Origin: 66-474 sp035281745
GTDB taxonomy: Bacteria; Pseudomonadota; Gammaproteobacteria; Xanthomonadales; Rhodanobacteraceae
Direction of reading: 5' to 3'
Length of the DNA stretch: 64,000 nt
Assembly: GCA_035281745.1 (NCBI GenBank)
Contig: DATEDI010000021.1
Span: 158,394-222,393, forward strand
Shown here: in pieces, positions 1 to 9,873 of the stretch
Layout: each line of letters starts with the position of its first letter
Numbering within the stretch: position 1 is the stretch's first letter
Notes under the pieces: generated by a model
Database searches by the model: none
What the model saw: only the letters and a program-made list of their open reading frames with translations
What the model was told of the DNA's origin: nothing
Position numbers and translations under genes: made by a program

Positions 1-743
1 ACCGCCAGGTCTTCGCCTTCGTGGGTGCTGGCCGCCATCCACACCGGCCGGGTCGGACCCCACTGCGCCTGCAGATCGTCGGCGCGCTGCCGCGCACCTT
101 GCGGCAGCGGCATGTCGTATTTCAGGTTGCCGGAAACCTGCACGCGTGCCGCGGGCGCCCCGAGCGCGCGATAACGGCGCGCATCCGCATGCGACTGCGC
201 AGCCACCAGGGCCACGTGCCTGAGCGCCTGCTCGACCAGCGGGCGGATCGGGCGATAACTGCGCAACGAACGTTCCGACAAGCGCGCGTTCACGATCGCC
301 AGCGGAATTCCGCGTCGACCGCAGTGGTGGTACAGGTTCGGCCAGATCTCGGTTTCCATCACCACCGCCAGCGCGGGGCGAATGCGATCGAGGAACCGCC
401 TCACCGCACGTGGAAGGTCGTACGGCAGGTAGACATGGAACACCTCGTCGCCAAACAACTTGCGCACGCGCTCGGAACCGGTCGGCGTGACCGTGGTGAC
501 GACCATGGGATGCGGCGCATAGCGCCGCCGCAACGCCTCGATCAACGGCAACGCGGCATTGACTTCGCCCACCGAAACCGCGTGGACCCAGATGCAATCG
601 TGGAGACCGGGATCGGGGAAACGCCCGAAGCGCTCGCGCCAGCGGCGGAAATAGCCGCGATAACGAAAGCCGCGCCACGTCAGTCGCCACACGATCACCG
701 GCGTGGCGAGATACATCGCGACGGTATAGAGAAATCGCAGCAT
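1..743 (-). CDS. waaA: 3-deoxy-D-manno-octulosonic acid (Kdo) transferase, 3' end cut by the window edge
   Basis: This is a GT30 enzyme that moves Kdo from CMP-Kdo to lipid A precursor at the inner membrane during LPS core assembly. The minus-strand reading from the ATG at 743 gives about 247 residues without a stop. It has an N-terminal hydrophobic anchor (about residues 1-20), then WVHAVSVGE with the expected catalytic Glu at residue 60. Near the window edge is WMAASTHEGED, the hallmark motif between the two GT-B domains. The C-terminal half lies outside the window. A TATACT hexamer on the minus strand at 776-771 could be the -10 of its promoter, though no convincing -35 is seen. Family identification is firm; the number of Kdo residues added cannot be judged. 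Confidence 0.9.
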   Translation of the reverse strand, partial: MLRFLYTVAMYLATPVIVWRLTWRGFRYRGYFRRWRERFGRFPDPGLHDCIWVHAVSVGEVNAALPLIEALRRRYAPHPMVVTTVTPTGSERVRKLFGDEVFHVYLPYDLPRAVRRFLDRIRPALAVVMETEIWPNLYHHCGRRGIPLAIVNARLSERSLRSYRPIRPLVEQALRHVALVAAQSHADARRYRALGAPAARVQVSGNLKYDMPLPQGARQRADDLQAQWGPTRPVWMAASTHEGEDLA

Positions 744-885
744 GACGCGAAACCGGGCCGGCAACGCGCGAGTATAACTTTCACCGCCGCCGGTTCACGC
801 CCGGGGCTCGGCTGGTACTGATGCGAATGGCCAACTGCACACTCGCCGGTGCCTCATTCTGCCCCGAACCGGCAGGCTCCGAAGA

Positions 886-1386
886 TCAGCCAAGCGCCTT
901 CAGTGCCGCCGCATAGTCCGGTTCGTGGGTGATCTCGTCGACCATTTGCGCGTGGATCACCTTGTCGTGCTCGTCCAGCACCAGCACCGCGCGTGCGGCC
1001 AGTCCGGCCAGCGGACCGTCGGTCATCGCCACGCCATAGTTCTTCAGGAATTCGCGGCCGCGCATCATCGACAGCATGGTGACGTTCTGGATTCCTTCGG
1101 CGCCGCAGAAGCGGCTCTGCGCGAACGGCAGGTCGGCCGAAATGCACAGCACCACCGCGTTCTTCAAACCCGCCGCGTCCTGGTTGAAATGCCGCACCGA
1201 AGCCGCACACACGCCGGTATCGACGCTCGGGAAAATATTGAGCACCTTGCGCTTGCCGGCGAAATCGGAGAGTGATTTTTCCGAAAGATCACCCGCGATC
1301 AGCTTGAACGCGGGCGCCTTGCCACCGACCTTCGGAAACTGGCCGTCGACGTGGACGGGATTGCCCTTGAAATGGGTGCTGGACAT
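886..1386 (-). CDS. tpx: Thiol peroxidase (atypical 2-Cys peroxiredoxin)
   Basis: Tpx reduces hydrogen peroxide and organic hydroperoxides with electrons from thioredoxin; it belongs in the periplasm or cytosol, and no signal peptide is seen here. The 166-residue length is normal for the family. The peroxidatic Cys60 sits in FPSVDTGVC, where most Tpx proteins have Pro rather than Gly before the VC. The resolving Cys94 follows SADLPFAQSRF. An AAGGAG ribosome site lies eight bases before the ATG. The gene is downstream of fdxA on the same strand, 72 bases away, so it may share its transcript or use its own promoter in that gap. Identification is confident. Confidence 0.95.
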   Translation of the reverse strand: MSSTHFKGNPVHVDGQFPKVGGKAPAFKLIAGDLSEKSLSDFAGKRKVLNIFPSVDTGVCAASVRHFNQDAAGLKNAVVLCISADLPFAQSRFCGAEGIQNVTMLSMMRGREFLKNYGVAMTDGPLAGLAARAVLVLDEHDKVIHAQMVDEITHEPDYAAALKALG

Positions 1387-1458
1387 GGCGTGACTCCTTG
1401 CTTGTTTTTGTACACGAAATGTCGCGACAAGTCGCCGCGGCCGGCTTTCCAGTCTAGC

Positions 1459-1839
1459 TCACGGGGAATTCGTCGGTGCCGGTATGGACGCCGCGGCCTC
1501 GTGCACGTGACCATCACCGCGATCGAGCAACGGCAGTTTGTCGGGCATGCCGTCCCACAGGTCGGCGCCTTCCATCGCCGGAATCTTGCTGGCGATCACC
1601 GGCCATTCCCGTGCGAGTTCCGCGTTGATCGCGAGAAAGCCTTCCTGCCCGGCCGGCACATCCATCTCCGGAAAAATCGCGTTCACCGGACACTCCGCCA
1701 CGCACAAGGTGCAATCGATGCATTCGTCGGGATCGATCACCAGGAAGTTCGGGCCTTCGTGGAAGCAGTCGACCGGACACACCTCGACGCAATCGGTGTA
1801 CTTGCAGTTGATGCAATTGTCGGTGACGACGTGGGTCAT
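1459..1839 (-). CDS. fdxA: 7Fe ferredoxin (3Fe-4S/4Fe-4S)
   Basis: This small cytosolic electron carrier has 126 residues from the ATG at 1839. The first residues are MTHVVTDNCINCKYTDC, followed by VEVCPVDC, and then DECIDCTLCVAECPVNAI. The Cys pattern matches the FdxA family with one 3Fe-4S and one 4Fe-4S cluster, and the C-terminal extension of about 60 residues is typical of proteobacterial FdxA. A longer reading frame starts upstream at 1896, but it adds 19 residues not found in the family, so 1839 is preferred. It is divergent from the truncated globin gene and followed by tpx, so a redox-stress neighbourhood is plausible. Confidence 0.93.
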   Translation of the reverse strand: MTHVVTDNCINCKYTDCVEVCPVDCFHEGPNFLVIDPDECIDCTLCVAECPVNAIFPEMDVPAGQEGFLAINAELAREWPVIASKIPAMEGADLWDGMPDKLPLLDRGDGHVHEAAASIPAPTNSP

Positions 1840-1902
1840 GGCGATTCGGCGGAGTGTATGGAACGACACTTTGCAGCAATGCGCCGCGCCACGCATTGAT
1901 GC

Positions 1903-2391
1903 GTGTCATTGATGCAGGTCATGGCCGCCGCCGCGGCAAGGCACGACGCTGGGCGCGTGCCGCAATCCATTCCCGACCATCTTGATGAAAGCCGGCTGTC
2001 GACGCTGGTCGATCGCTTCTACGACAAGGTGCGCGCCGATCCTTTGCTCGGGCCGGTGTTCGATCCGCTGGTCGACGACTGGGATGCGCACAAGGTGTTG
2101 ATGACGTCGTTCTGGTCGACCGTGGCGTTGCGCACCGGACATTACCGCGGCAATCCGCTGGCCAGGCACCAGCCGCTGCCGATCGGCGTGGCGCACTTCC
2201 AGCGCTGGCTGGCGTTGTGGCACGAAACCGCGGGCGAAGTGCTGGATGAAGAAGCGGCAGCGCTGATGATCGGCTACGCCGAGCGCATCGGCTACGGCAT
2301 GCGGGTGGGGATGGGATTGAGCGGGCATCTGCGCGGACGCGAATCCGGCATTCCCATCCGTGCGCGGCGGACCGCCATCACGACCCGCTGA
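1903..2391 (+). CDS. Group III truncated hemoglobin
   Basis: This is a 2-on-2 haem globin of the bacterial group III (trHbP) type. Recognisable parts are the A/B-helix segment LSTLVDRFYDKVRADPLLGPVF, the E-helix region with FWSTVALRTGHYRGNP, and the F-helix region with HFQRWLALWHETAGEVL, where the His of PIGVAHFQRW is the expected proximal ligand. The frame opens at GTG 1903, but in-frame ATG codons at 1912 and 1921 are equally possible starts. Members of the family bind O2 or NO; the physiological role in this organism is unknown. It is divergent from fdxA, with start regions less than 70 bases apart. Confidence 0.87.
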   Translation: MSLMQVMAAAAARHDAGRVPQSIPDHLDESRLSTLVDRFYDKVRADPLLGPVFDPLVDDWDAHKVLMTSFWSTVALRTGHYRGNPLARHQPLPIGVAHFQRWLALWHETAGEVLDEEAAALMIGYAERIGYGMRVGMGLSGHLRGRESGIPIRARRTAITTR

Positions 2392-2459
2392 ACTTCAGTA
2401 TTCCTTCATCGCTGCAACTCGCTCTGCGGGCGGCGCCGCGTCAGATCGCAACGACCGAT

Positions 2460-4280
2460 CTAATCGCCGACCGGTGCCCCCGCCTGCCGCAACAGGTGAT
2501 CCACTTCCTGCGCGACCACGACCTGGTCGCGACCGCGCGCCTTGGCCGCGTACATCGCATCGTCGGCGGCACGCAACCAACTGCCGACATCGTGGCAACG
2601 CATGCCGTCGAACAGCGCCATGCCGATGCTGATGGTGACTTCCAGATCATCCGGCGCGTTCGGGAATTCCAGCCCGGCTATCGCGGCACGCATGTCCCCG
2701 GCAAGCTGCAACGCCGCGGCGCCACCGATGCGCGGACACAACACGATGAATTCTTCGCCGCCGAGGCGCGCGAGCCGACCGCGTTTGCCGACCGCTTCAC
2801 GCAGGCGCTGCAACGAAACATTCAGCACGATGTCGCCGAACGGATGTCCGCAGCGATCGTTGATGCGCTTGAAGTAGTCGAAATCGAACAACAGCAGCGC
2901 GTGCAGCGGCGGCGTGTCGGCATCGCGCCTGCCGAGCAGCTTTTCGGCGCGCCGGAAAAATCCGCGCCGGTTGTCCACCCCGGTCAGAGGATCCTCCAGC
3001 GCCTGGCGCCGCAGTTCCTGTGTATGGCGTCGCTGCGAGCGCAACAACAGCAGCAGCGACACCACACCCACCACCAAGCCCAGGGTCGCGGCCAGCGCGG
3101 CAACGAGCGTGGTGCGCTGGCGGCGCATCTGCATCACATTGCGTTCGGCGTCGGCCTCGGCGGCTTTCAATTTCAGGTTCTTGATCTGGTTGTTGCGCTC
3201 CAGCTCGCGGATGCGGATTTCCCTTTCGCGCGCCGCATAGCAGGCCGCGAGTTCCGCCTGCTGCGAACGCAGGCTGCTGGTCCAGTGGGTGCGTGCCACG
3301 GTCGCGGATTCGCGCGCGGCGGCCAGCGCAAGTTTCAGCTTGCCGTTGCGCTCGGCCATCCGCGATTGTTCCTGCAACAGGTCCGGCAACAGGCCGTCGA
3401 GATGCGCCTTGCGCGCCTCGTCCACAGTCGAGGCGATCAGGTCCATCGCGTCGCGATGCTGGCCCGTTGCTTCCATCGCGCGCGCGATATCGTGCTGCGA
3501 AATCAATGCGTCGGACTCGCGGCCCGCGGCGCGCTCGTCCGCCAGCGAAGCCCGAGACAATGCCATCGCCTGCTTCGGCTTGCCCTGCTTCAGCAGCACC
3601 TGGGCAAGATTGTCGCCCACCATCAATGCCTGTGAACGATCGCCGGCCTTTTCGTACAGGGCACGTGCCTGCTCGTAGAAAGTACCGGCGGCCGCGTACT
3701 GACTCATGCCGTAGGCGTTGTTGCCTTCGTCATTCTTCGCCTGCGCCTGATCCCAATCGTCGTGGAGCGCACCGAAGTCCGCATCGGCTTGCTTGCACAA
3801 CGGCTGCGAATGGTGATGCTGGCCGGCCATGCTGTAGACGTCGCACAATTGGAACTTGGCCAGCGCGCGATGCGCGGGATCGGGGTTGTCCAGTTGCAGG
3901 GCGGCCGCCTGCAGCGCGTCGCCCACGCCGCCGCCATCGCCGTGCGCGATGCGCAGGTCGGCGTTCAGGAAACCGGCATACGATTCGGCCAGCGTATCGT
4001 GGCCGACGCTGCCGAGGCTCTTGAGGCGCGCCACCGCTTCGGTGACCGCGGCGTCGTCGGAAACATTGATCCCGGCGCGACCCATCCACCACAACGCCTC
4101 GCGTTCGCCCGCGGGGTTGCCGGCGTAAACCCCGGCATCGAGCGCAGCGCGCAGCTTGACGATCAAACCCTGCGGATCACTGGCGGAAAGGGTGCGCATC
4201 GCCACGGGCGGCAGCGCAGTCGCGGCCCACGCCGCCGACAGCGTCCCCCACAGCAGCAACCCCGCAAGCAACTTCCGCAT
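2460..4280 (-). CDS. Exported TPR-sensor diguanylate cyclase (GGDEF)
   Basis: The 606-residue protein probably makes cyclic-di-GMP from two GTP. It begins with a signal peptide (MRKLLAGLLLWGTLSAAWAA), then has TPR-like helical repeats at about 60-330, and a charged coiled segment rich in Arg and Glu at about 340-380. A transmembrane helix follows at about 388-412, and a GGDEF domain at about 430-595. The active-site loop is GGEEF (about 507-511), compatible with activity. The four residues that would form the RxxD inhibitory site read GKRG, so product inhibition through that site is unlikely. The domain order places the TPR sensor in the periplasm and the cyclase in the cytosol. The signal sensed is unknown. 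Confidence 0.88.
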   Translation of the reverse strand: MRKLLAGLLLWGTLSAAWAATALPPVAMRTLSASDPQGLIVKLRAALDAGVYAGNPAGEREALWWMGRAGINVSDDAAVTEAVARLKSLGSVGHDTLAESYAGFLNADLRIAHGDGGGVGDALQAAALQLDNPDPAHRALAKFQLCDVYSMAGQHHHSQPLCKQADADFGALHDDWDQAQAKNDEGNNAYGMSQYAAAGTFYEQARALYEKAGDRSQALMVGDNLAQVLLKQGKPKQAMALSRASLADERAAGRESDALISQHDIARAMEATGQHRDAMDLIASTVDEARKAHLDGLLPDLLQEQSRMAERNGKLKLALAAARESATVARTHWTSSLRSQQAELAACYAAREREIRIRELERNNQIKNLKLKAAEADAERNVMQMRRQRTTLVAALAATLGLVVGVVSLLLLLRSQRRHTQELRRQALEDPLTGVDNRRGFFRRAEKLLGRRDADTPPLHALLLFDFDYFKRINDRCGHPFGDIVLNVSLQRLREAVGKRGRLARLGGEEFIVLCPRIGGAAALQLAGDMRAAIAGLEFPNAPDDLEVTISIGMALFDGMRCHDVGSWLRAADDAMYAAKARGRDQVVVAQEVDHLLRQAGAPVGD

Positions 4281-4358
4281 CAGCCTCTCCGCGAAGCCAT
4301 GATCGGACCCTCATCCATCGGTGCAAGGATTGGGCCAGCGGGCCGGTAAACTTGCCAG

Positions 4359-5357
4359 ATGCAGATCGGCGCGCTTCGCATCGACCCGCCGGTGGCGCTC
4401 GCGCCCATGGCGGGCGTCACCGACAAACCGTTCCGCCAGCTTTGCAAGCGGCTGGGGGCGGGCCTGGCCGTGTCGGAAATGACCACGTCCGACCCGCGCC
4501 TGTGGCAAACCCGCAAGTCGCTGCACCGGATGGACCACGCGGGCGAGCCCGACCCGGTGTCGGTCCAGATCGCCGGGTCCGATCCCGCGCGCCTGGCCGA
4601 AGCTGCACGCTACAACGTCGCGCATGGCGCGCAAGTGATCGACATCAACATGGGCTGCCCCGCCAAGAAAGTTTGCAATGCCTGGGCGGGTTCGGCGCTG
4701 CTGGCCGACGAGCCGCTGGTGGCACGCATCTGCAAGGCCGTGGTCGAAGCCGTCGAGGTGCCGGTGACGCTGAAGATCCGCACCGGCCAGACGCCGGATC
4801 ACCGGAACGCACTGGCCATCGCGCGCATCGCCGAAGACTGCGGCATCGCGGCGCTGGCCGTGCACGGCCGCACCCGTTCGCAGAAATACGAAGGCTTCGC
4901 CGAGTACCACACCATCGCGGCGGTGAAGGCACAAGTGTCGATTCCGGTATTCGCCAACGGCGACATCGACGCGCCCACCAAGGCGCGCGAGGTGCTGGAC
5001 TACACCCGCGCCGACGCGCTGATGATCGGCCGCGCCGCCCAAGGCCGGCCGTGGATCTTCCGCGAGGTCGCGCATTTCCTCGCCACCGGCGAAGCATTGC
5101 CAGAACCCGGCGTCGGCGAAGTGCGCGACATCCTGCTCGGCCATCTCGATGACCTGTACGCGTTCTACGGCGAAACGGCGGGCGTGCGGATTGCCCGCAA
5201 GCATCTCGGCTGGTATGCGAAGGACCGACCCGAGAATGTGGTCTTTCGCGCCGTGGTGAATGCCGCCGAGAGCGCACACGAACAACGGCGCCTGACCGGC
5301 GACTATTTCGATGCACTGGCCGCCGGCGTGCCGGGCGAATTCGCCGCCGCGGCATGA
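4359..5357 (+). CDS. dusB: tRNA-dihydrouridine synthase B
   Basis: This flavoenzyme reduces uridines in the tRNA D-loop to dihydrouridine using FMN and NADPH. The 332-residue protein opens with the substrate and FMN barrel motif LAPMAGVTDKPFR. It contains DINMGCPAKKVC with the catalytic Cys, then LKIRTG, VHGRTR, ANGDI and the phosphate-binding MIGRAAQGRPWIF. The combination and length match DusB rather than DusA or DusC. In many gammaproteobacteria dusB is followed by fis, but here the next gene is metK after 110 bases. It is divergent from the diguanylate cyclase gene, with 78 bases between starts. Confidence 0.95.
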   Translation: MQIGALRIDPPVALAPMAGVTDKPFRQLCKRLGAGLAVSEMTTSDPRLWQTRKSLHRMDHAGEPDPVSVQIAGSDPARLAEAARYNVAHGAQVIDINMGCPAKKVCNAWAGSALLADEPLVARICKAVVEAVEVPVTLKIRTGQTPDHRNALAIARIAEDCGIAALAVHGRTRSQKYEGFAEYHTIAAVKAQVSIPVFANGDIDAPTKAREVLDYTRADALMIGRAAQGRPWIFREVAHFLATGEALPEPGVGEVRDILLGHLDDLYAFYGETAGVRIARKHLGWYAKDRPENVVFRAVVNAAESAHEQRRLTGDYFDALAAGVPGEFAAAA

Positions 5358-5466
5358 CCGATCCGTGGCTGAACGCGGTACCCTCGGCGATGCACCGCGA
5401 GCCCAGTCCTTGTATCATGGCGGACTTGCTTCATCCTTCCATCCGTATCAAAGGATATAACCCACG

Positions 5467-6702
5467 ATGAGCCGTTACCTGTTCACCTCCGAATCGGTCT
5501 CCGAAGGCCACCCGGACAAGGTCGCCGACCAGATTTCCGACGCCGTGCTGGACGCGATCCTGGCGCAGGACAAGCGCGCCCACGTGGCGTGCGAAACCAT
5601 GGTCAAGACCGGCGTCGCGATCGTGTCGGGCGAAGTGACCACCGACGCGTGGGTCGACATCGAGGCGCTGGCGCGCAAGGTTATCCTGGGCATCGGTTAC
5701 GACTCGTCCGTGGTTGGCTTCGACGGCGCGACCTGCGGCGTCTTGAACCTGATCGGCAAGCAGTCGCCCGACATCAACCAGGGTGTGGCGCGCAAGAAGC
5801 CCGAGGAACAAGGCGCCGGCGACCAGGGCCTGATGTTCGGCTACGCCTGCAACGAGGCGCCGGAATTCATGCCCGCGCCGATCTATTACTCGCACCGGCT
5901 GGTCGAGCAGCAGGCCAAGATGCGCAAGGCCGGCAAGTTGAAATGGCTGCGCCCGGACGCGAAGTCGCAGGTGACGCTGTTGTACAACGACGACCACACG
6001 GTCGCGGGCCTTGATGCCGTGGTGCTCTCCACCCAGCACGATCCGGAAGTGAAGTACGCCGACCTCGTGGACGGCGTGCGCGAGAACATTTTGAAGCCCG
6101 TGCTGCCGAAGAAGTGGCTGGACGCGCTGCCCAGGAACAAGGTGCACATCAACCCGACCGGCAAGTTCGTGATCGGTGGTCCGGTGGGCGACTGCGGCCT
6201 GACCGGGCGCAAGATCATCGTCGACACCTACGGCGGCATGGCCCGCCACGGCGGCGGCGCATTCTCGGGCAAGGACCCGTCCAAGGTCGATCGTTCGGCG
6301 ACGTACGCCGCGCGCTACGTCGCCAAGAACATCGTTGCCGCCGGCATTGCCGACAAGTGCGAGGTGCAGATTTCCTACGCGATCGGCGTGGCGGAACCGA
6401 CTTCCATTTCGGTGACCACCTTCGGCACCGGCAAGATTTCCGACGACAAGATCGAAAAGCTGGTGCGCAGGCATTTTGATCTGCGCCCATACGGCATCAT
6501 CAAGATGCTGGACCTGATCCACCCCATCTACCAGTCCACGGCGGCCTACGGCCACTTCGGGCGCAAACCGTTCCAGATGACTTACAAGTGGGAAGAGCGC
6601 GACGGCAACAAGCTGGTGAAGAAGTCCGAAACCGCGACCGCCTTCTCGTGGGAACAGACCGACCGCGCCGACGAGCTGCGCAAGGCCGCGAAGATCAAGT
6701 GA
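5467..6702 (+). CDS. metK: S-adenosylmethionine synthetase
   Basis: MetK condenses methionine and ATP into S-adenosylmethionine in the cytosol. The 411-residue protein shows SEGHPDK at residues 12-18 (ATP and metal binding). It also has the GAGDQGLMFGYA loop and the Lys-rich GGGAFSGKDPSKVDRS phosphate loop near residue 260. It is somewhat longer than the usual 380-390 residues; the extra length is in the middle of the chain, as in other Xanthomonadales. A TATCAT hexamer at 5413-5418 is a possible -10 element. An AAAGGA ribosome site precedes the ATG. I looked for SAM riboswitch features in the 109-base leader and found none. ahcY downstream completes the methyl cycle. Confidence 0.97.
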   Translation: MSRYLFTSESVSEGHPDKVADQISDAVLDAILAQDKRAHVACETMVKTGVAIVSGEVTTDAWVDIEALARKVILGIGYDSSVVGFDGATCGVLNLIGKQSPDINQGVARKKPEEQGAGDQGLMFGYACNEAPEFMPAPIYYSHRLVEQQAKMRKAGKLKWLRPDAKSQVTLLYNDDHTVAGLDAVVLSTQHDPEVKYADLVDGVRENILKPVLPKKWLDALPRNKVHINPTGKFVIGGPVGDCGLTGRKIIVDTYGGMARHGGGAFSGKDPSKVDRSATYAARYVAKNIVAAGIADKCEVQISYAIGVAEPTSISVTTFGTGKISDDKIEKLVRRHFDLRPYGIIKMLDLIHPIYQSTAAYGHFGRKPFQMTYKWEERDGNKLVKKSETATAFSWEQTDRADELRKAAKIK

Positions 6703-6708
6703 TGCACC

Positions 6709-6736
6709 CATCCTCCTTCGCTTGCGAAGGAGGATG
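6709..6736 (+). other. Perfect 12-bp hairpin between metK and the SAH riboswitch
   Basis: Bases 6709-6720 pair perfectly with 6725-6736 around the four-base loop cttg. It lies six bases after the metK stop codon and five bases before the riboswitch. There is no U-run after the stem, so a classical intrinsic terminator is not supported. It may protect the metK transcript 3' end, or insulate the riboswitch from upstream structure. Confidence 0.6.
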
Positions 6737-6740
6737 AATC

Positions 6741-6812
6741 CGCCGAGGGGCGTTGCAGCTCGTGTCGTGGAAACGGCCGGGCGAGGCTCGGCACCCTTTT
6801 CAACAACGCCCA
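6741..6812 (+). promoter_or_regulatory. S-adenosylhomocysteine (SAH) riboswitch
   Basis: The leader of ahcY matches the SAH riboswitch class known upstream of ahcY in beta- and gammaproteobacteria. The basal helix P1 pairs GCCGAG at 6742-6747 with CTCGGC at 6787-6792. A perfect eight-base pseudoknot pairs 6748-6755 (gggcgttg) with 6804-6811 (caacgccc). The conserved strand GAGGnGCGTTGC and the GAGGCTCGG segment are present, with an internal helix between them. The pseudoknot ends just before the ribosome site (CGGAGAA, about 6818-6824). In the known class, SAH binding stabilises the pseudoknot and turns on ahcY expression, which makes sense because AhcY removes SAH. Confidence 0.92.
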
Positions 6813-6829
6813 TCCATCGGAGAAATTCC

Positions 6830-8254
<1,425 letters not shown>

Positions 8255-8275
8255 GGCTGGTTCCAGGACAGATGC

Positions 8276-8313
8276 AACAAAGGACGCGACGCAAGTCGCG
8301 TCCTTTGTTTTTT
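8276..8313 (+). terminator. Intrinsic terminator of ahcY
   Basis: A 15-bp perfect stem, 8276-8290 with 8295-8309, closes the loop gcaa; the distal end of the stem runs into a T-run at 8308-8313. It stands just after the ahcY stop codon. The next gene is convergent and its stop codon lies at the end of the T-run, so the two genes nearly touch. Confidence 0.9.
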
Positions 8314-9761
8314 CAGTGCCGATCAGCGAACTTTTCCAGTTCAGGTATGTGCGGCACGTAGTAGCGCCAGCGTCCCACCGAGGTCTTGTAAACAGGCTGG
8401 CGGGCCTGCCACACGCTCGCCGATTGCACCGGCGCACCACCGTCCGGTCCATCCAATTCACGCGCAGGCGCATCGATGAAATCGCGAAGATTCACAAGTA
8501 CGGCCTCGGTGTCGGTTACCAGGCGTTCGTAATCAAGTTCGTAAATCGGGATGCGCAACGACCGCTTCCAATGTTGCATCAGCGCGTCGTGGCCCTCCAT
8601 GAAAGCGGCCATATCTGCAAAGTCGTACGCAAACGCCATATCGGGATGCGCAAAATCCTGGCTCCACAGTGACAACGCCGTATCGCGACGATCACGACGC
8701 ACATGGATCACTCGCGCCTGCGGAAACATTGCTGCGGCAATGTGCAAATACCGGAAGTTCAGCGGATCCTGGTCGAGATAATGCGCGGCGGGCGCATCAT
8801 CCTGTACCGCGAGTGCGCGGTAAAGGCCTGCGGCCTCCGTTATCGCCGCAGCGTTTCCCAGATGCCCGCCTGAAATGAGTTGATCGGCGACGAAGCGCAG
8901 CGCACGAAACTCGCCGCGATCGCGTGCATCGCTAGCGCGTGCCAGCAGCGTCGCGGTCAAGGTCGTCCCGCTGCGCGGCAGTCCCACGATGAACACCGGA
9001 ATGAAATCACGGTCCGGCACCCCGTTGATGGATGTCGTGGCCTCGTGTCGACGCGCGGCAACGAATCCTCGCCACGCCGCTGCGTTCCATGGCGATGCCT
9101 TTCGCACCCTCGCATTCGCCTGTTGCAGCGTCGCCGATGCCGAGGCGTAATCGGCCAAGTCGTTTTGCGCCTTCGCCAGGGCGAAGCCCGCCGAAGCGCG
9201 CGACCGCGGTGAATACCGCGTATCGGCAAAGTGTTTCGTGAATCGCGCGATATCGGCGTCTTTCGCATCGACATAGCGTCGGGTGTTGGCCAGCGCCCCC
9301 AGCACGTGATACCTGTCCAGATCGATGCCCGCGTCCAGCGCAGAGGTGTAGCGCGCGCGCGCGGTGTCGAAATCACCCGATTCCCGCGCTACGTGCCCAG
9401 CCAGCACCAGCATCCCGGGTGGCACCGCGCCGCGATCCAGTGCGCCTTGGCAGATTTGCGCCGCGATGGCATGGCGATCGCATTGCTGGGCGAAAGCCGC
9501 CGCGCGCAAGCACAATGACGGCTCGAAGCCATTGGCCTTGCACACGTCGAGCATGACCTGCGAAGCAGCCGACAAACGGCCTTGGCTGCGCAACACTTCC
9601 GCCAACAGGACCGCCGCGTCCTGACGGGCGGGTTCGCGCGCATGCAATTCGCGCAGCATCGCTTCGGCCTGTGCCACGTCATTGCGTTGCCACGACGCGC
9701 GAGCGGCAACGATTTGTGCCTCGGAAGTACTTGCGGGAACGGCCGGCATGTCGGCATCCAC
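8313..9761 (-). CDS. TPR-sulfotransferase paralogue 1
   Basis: The 482-residue protein is a predicted cytosolic PAPS-dependent sulfotransferase with an N-terminal TPR-like helical region (about 15-240). The 5'-phosphosulfate-binding loop is GLPRSGTTL at 260-268, directly after FIPVFIV. The 3'-phosphate-binding region reads RRDRRDTALSLW (about 352-363), and the end has the family's WQARQPVYKTSVGRWRYY segment. No signal peptide is seen. The frame starts at GTG 9761, with an in-frame ATG at 9749 as alternative. It is divergent from paralogue 2 across 112 bases and is closest in pattern to paralogue 3 (after the P-loop both read NRGEL or DRGEF). Acceptor substrate is unknown. Confidence 0.82.
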   Translation of the reverse strand: MDADMPAVPASTSEAQIVAARASWQRNDVAQAEAMLRELHAREPARQDAAVLLAEVLRSQGRLSAASQVMLDVCKANGFEPSLCLRAAAFAQQCDRHAIAAQICQGALDRGAVPPGMLVLAGHVARESGDFDTARARYTSALDAGIDLDRYHVLGALANTRRYVDAKDADIARFTKHFADTRYSPRSRASAGFALAKAQNDLADYASASATLQQANARVRKASPWNAAAWRGFVAARRHEATTSINGVPDRDFIPVFIVGLPRSGTTLTATLLARASDARDRGEFRALRFVADQLISGGHLGNAAAITEAAGLYRALAVQDDAPAAHYLDQDPLNFRYLHIAAAMFPQARVIHVRRDRRDTALSLWSQDFAHPDMAFAYDFADMAAFMEGHDALMQHWKRSLRIPIYELDYERLVTDTEAVLVNLRDFIDAPARELDGPDGGAPVQSASVWQARQPVYKTSVGRWRYYVPHIPELEKFADRH

Positions 9762-9873
9762 GGCGGTACGTTCCCTTATGATAGCCAGTCAGCGCCTAAC
9801 AACCTGCCTGCATGAACCTCATCCGCACTCACTCCATCGGCATCCATACCGGCCGCCGCCGGTTGGTACTGGC

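Noticed and set aside
5358..5466. SAM riboswitch before metK
   Set aside because: None of the paired elements or conserved bases of the known SAM classes were found in the 109-base leader.
6722..6829. Upstream start for ahcY
   Set aside because: The extra 36 codons cover the riboswitch and are not part of the conserved protein.
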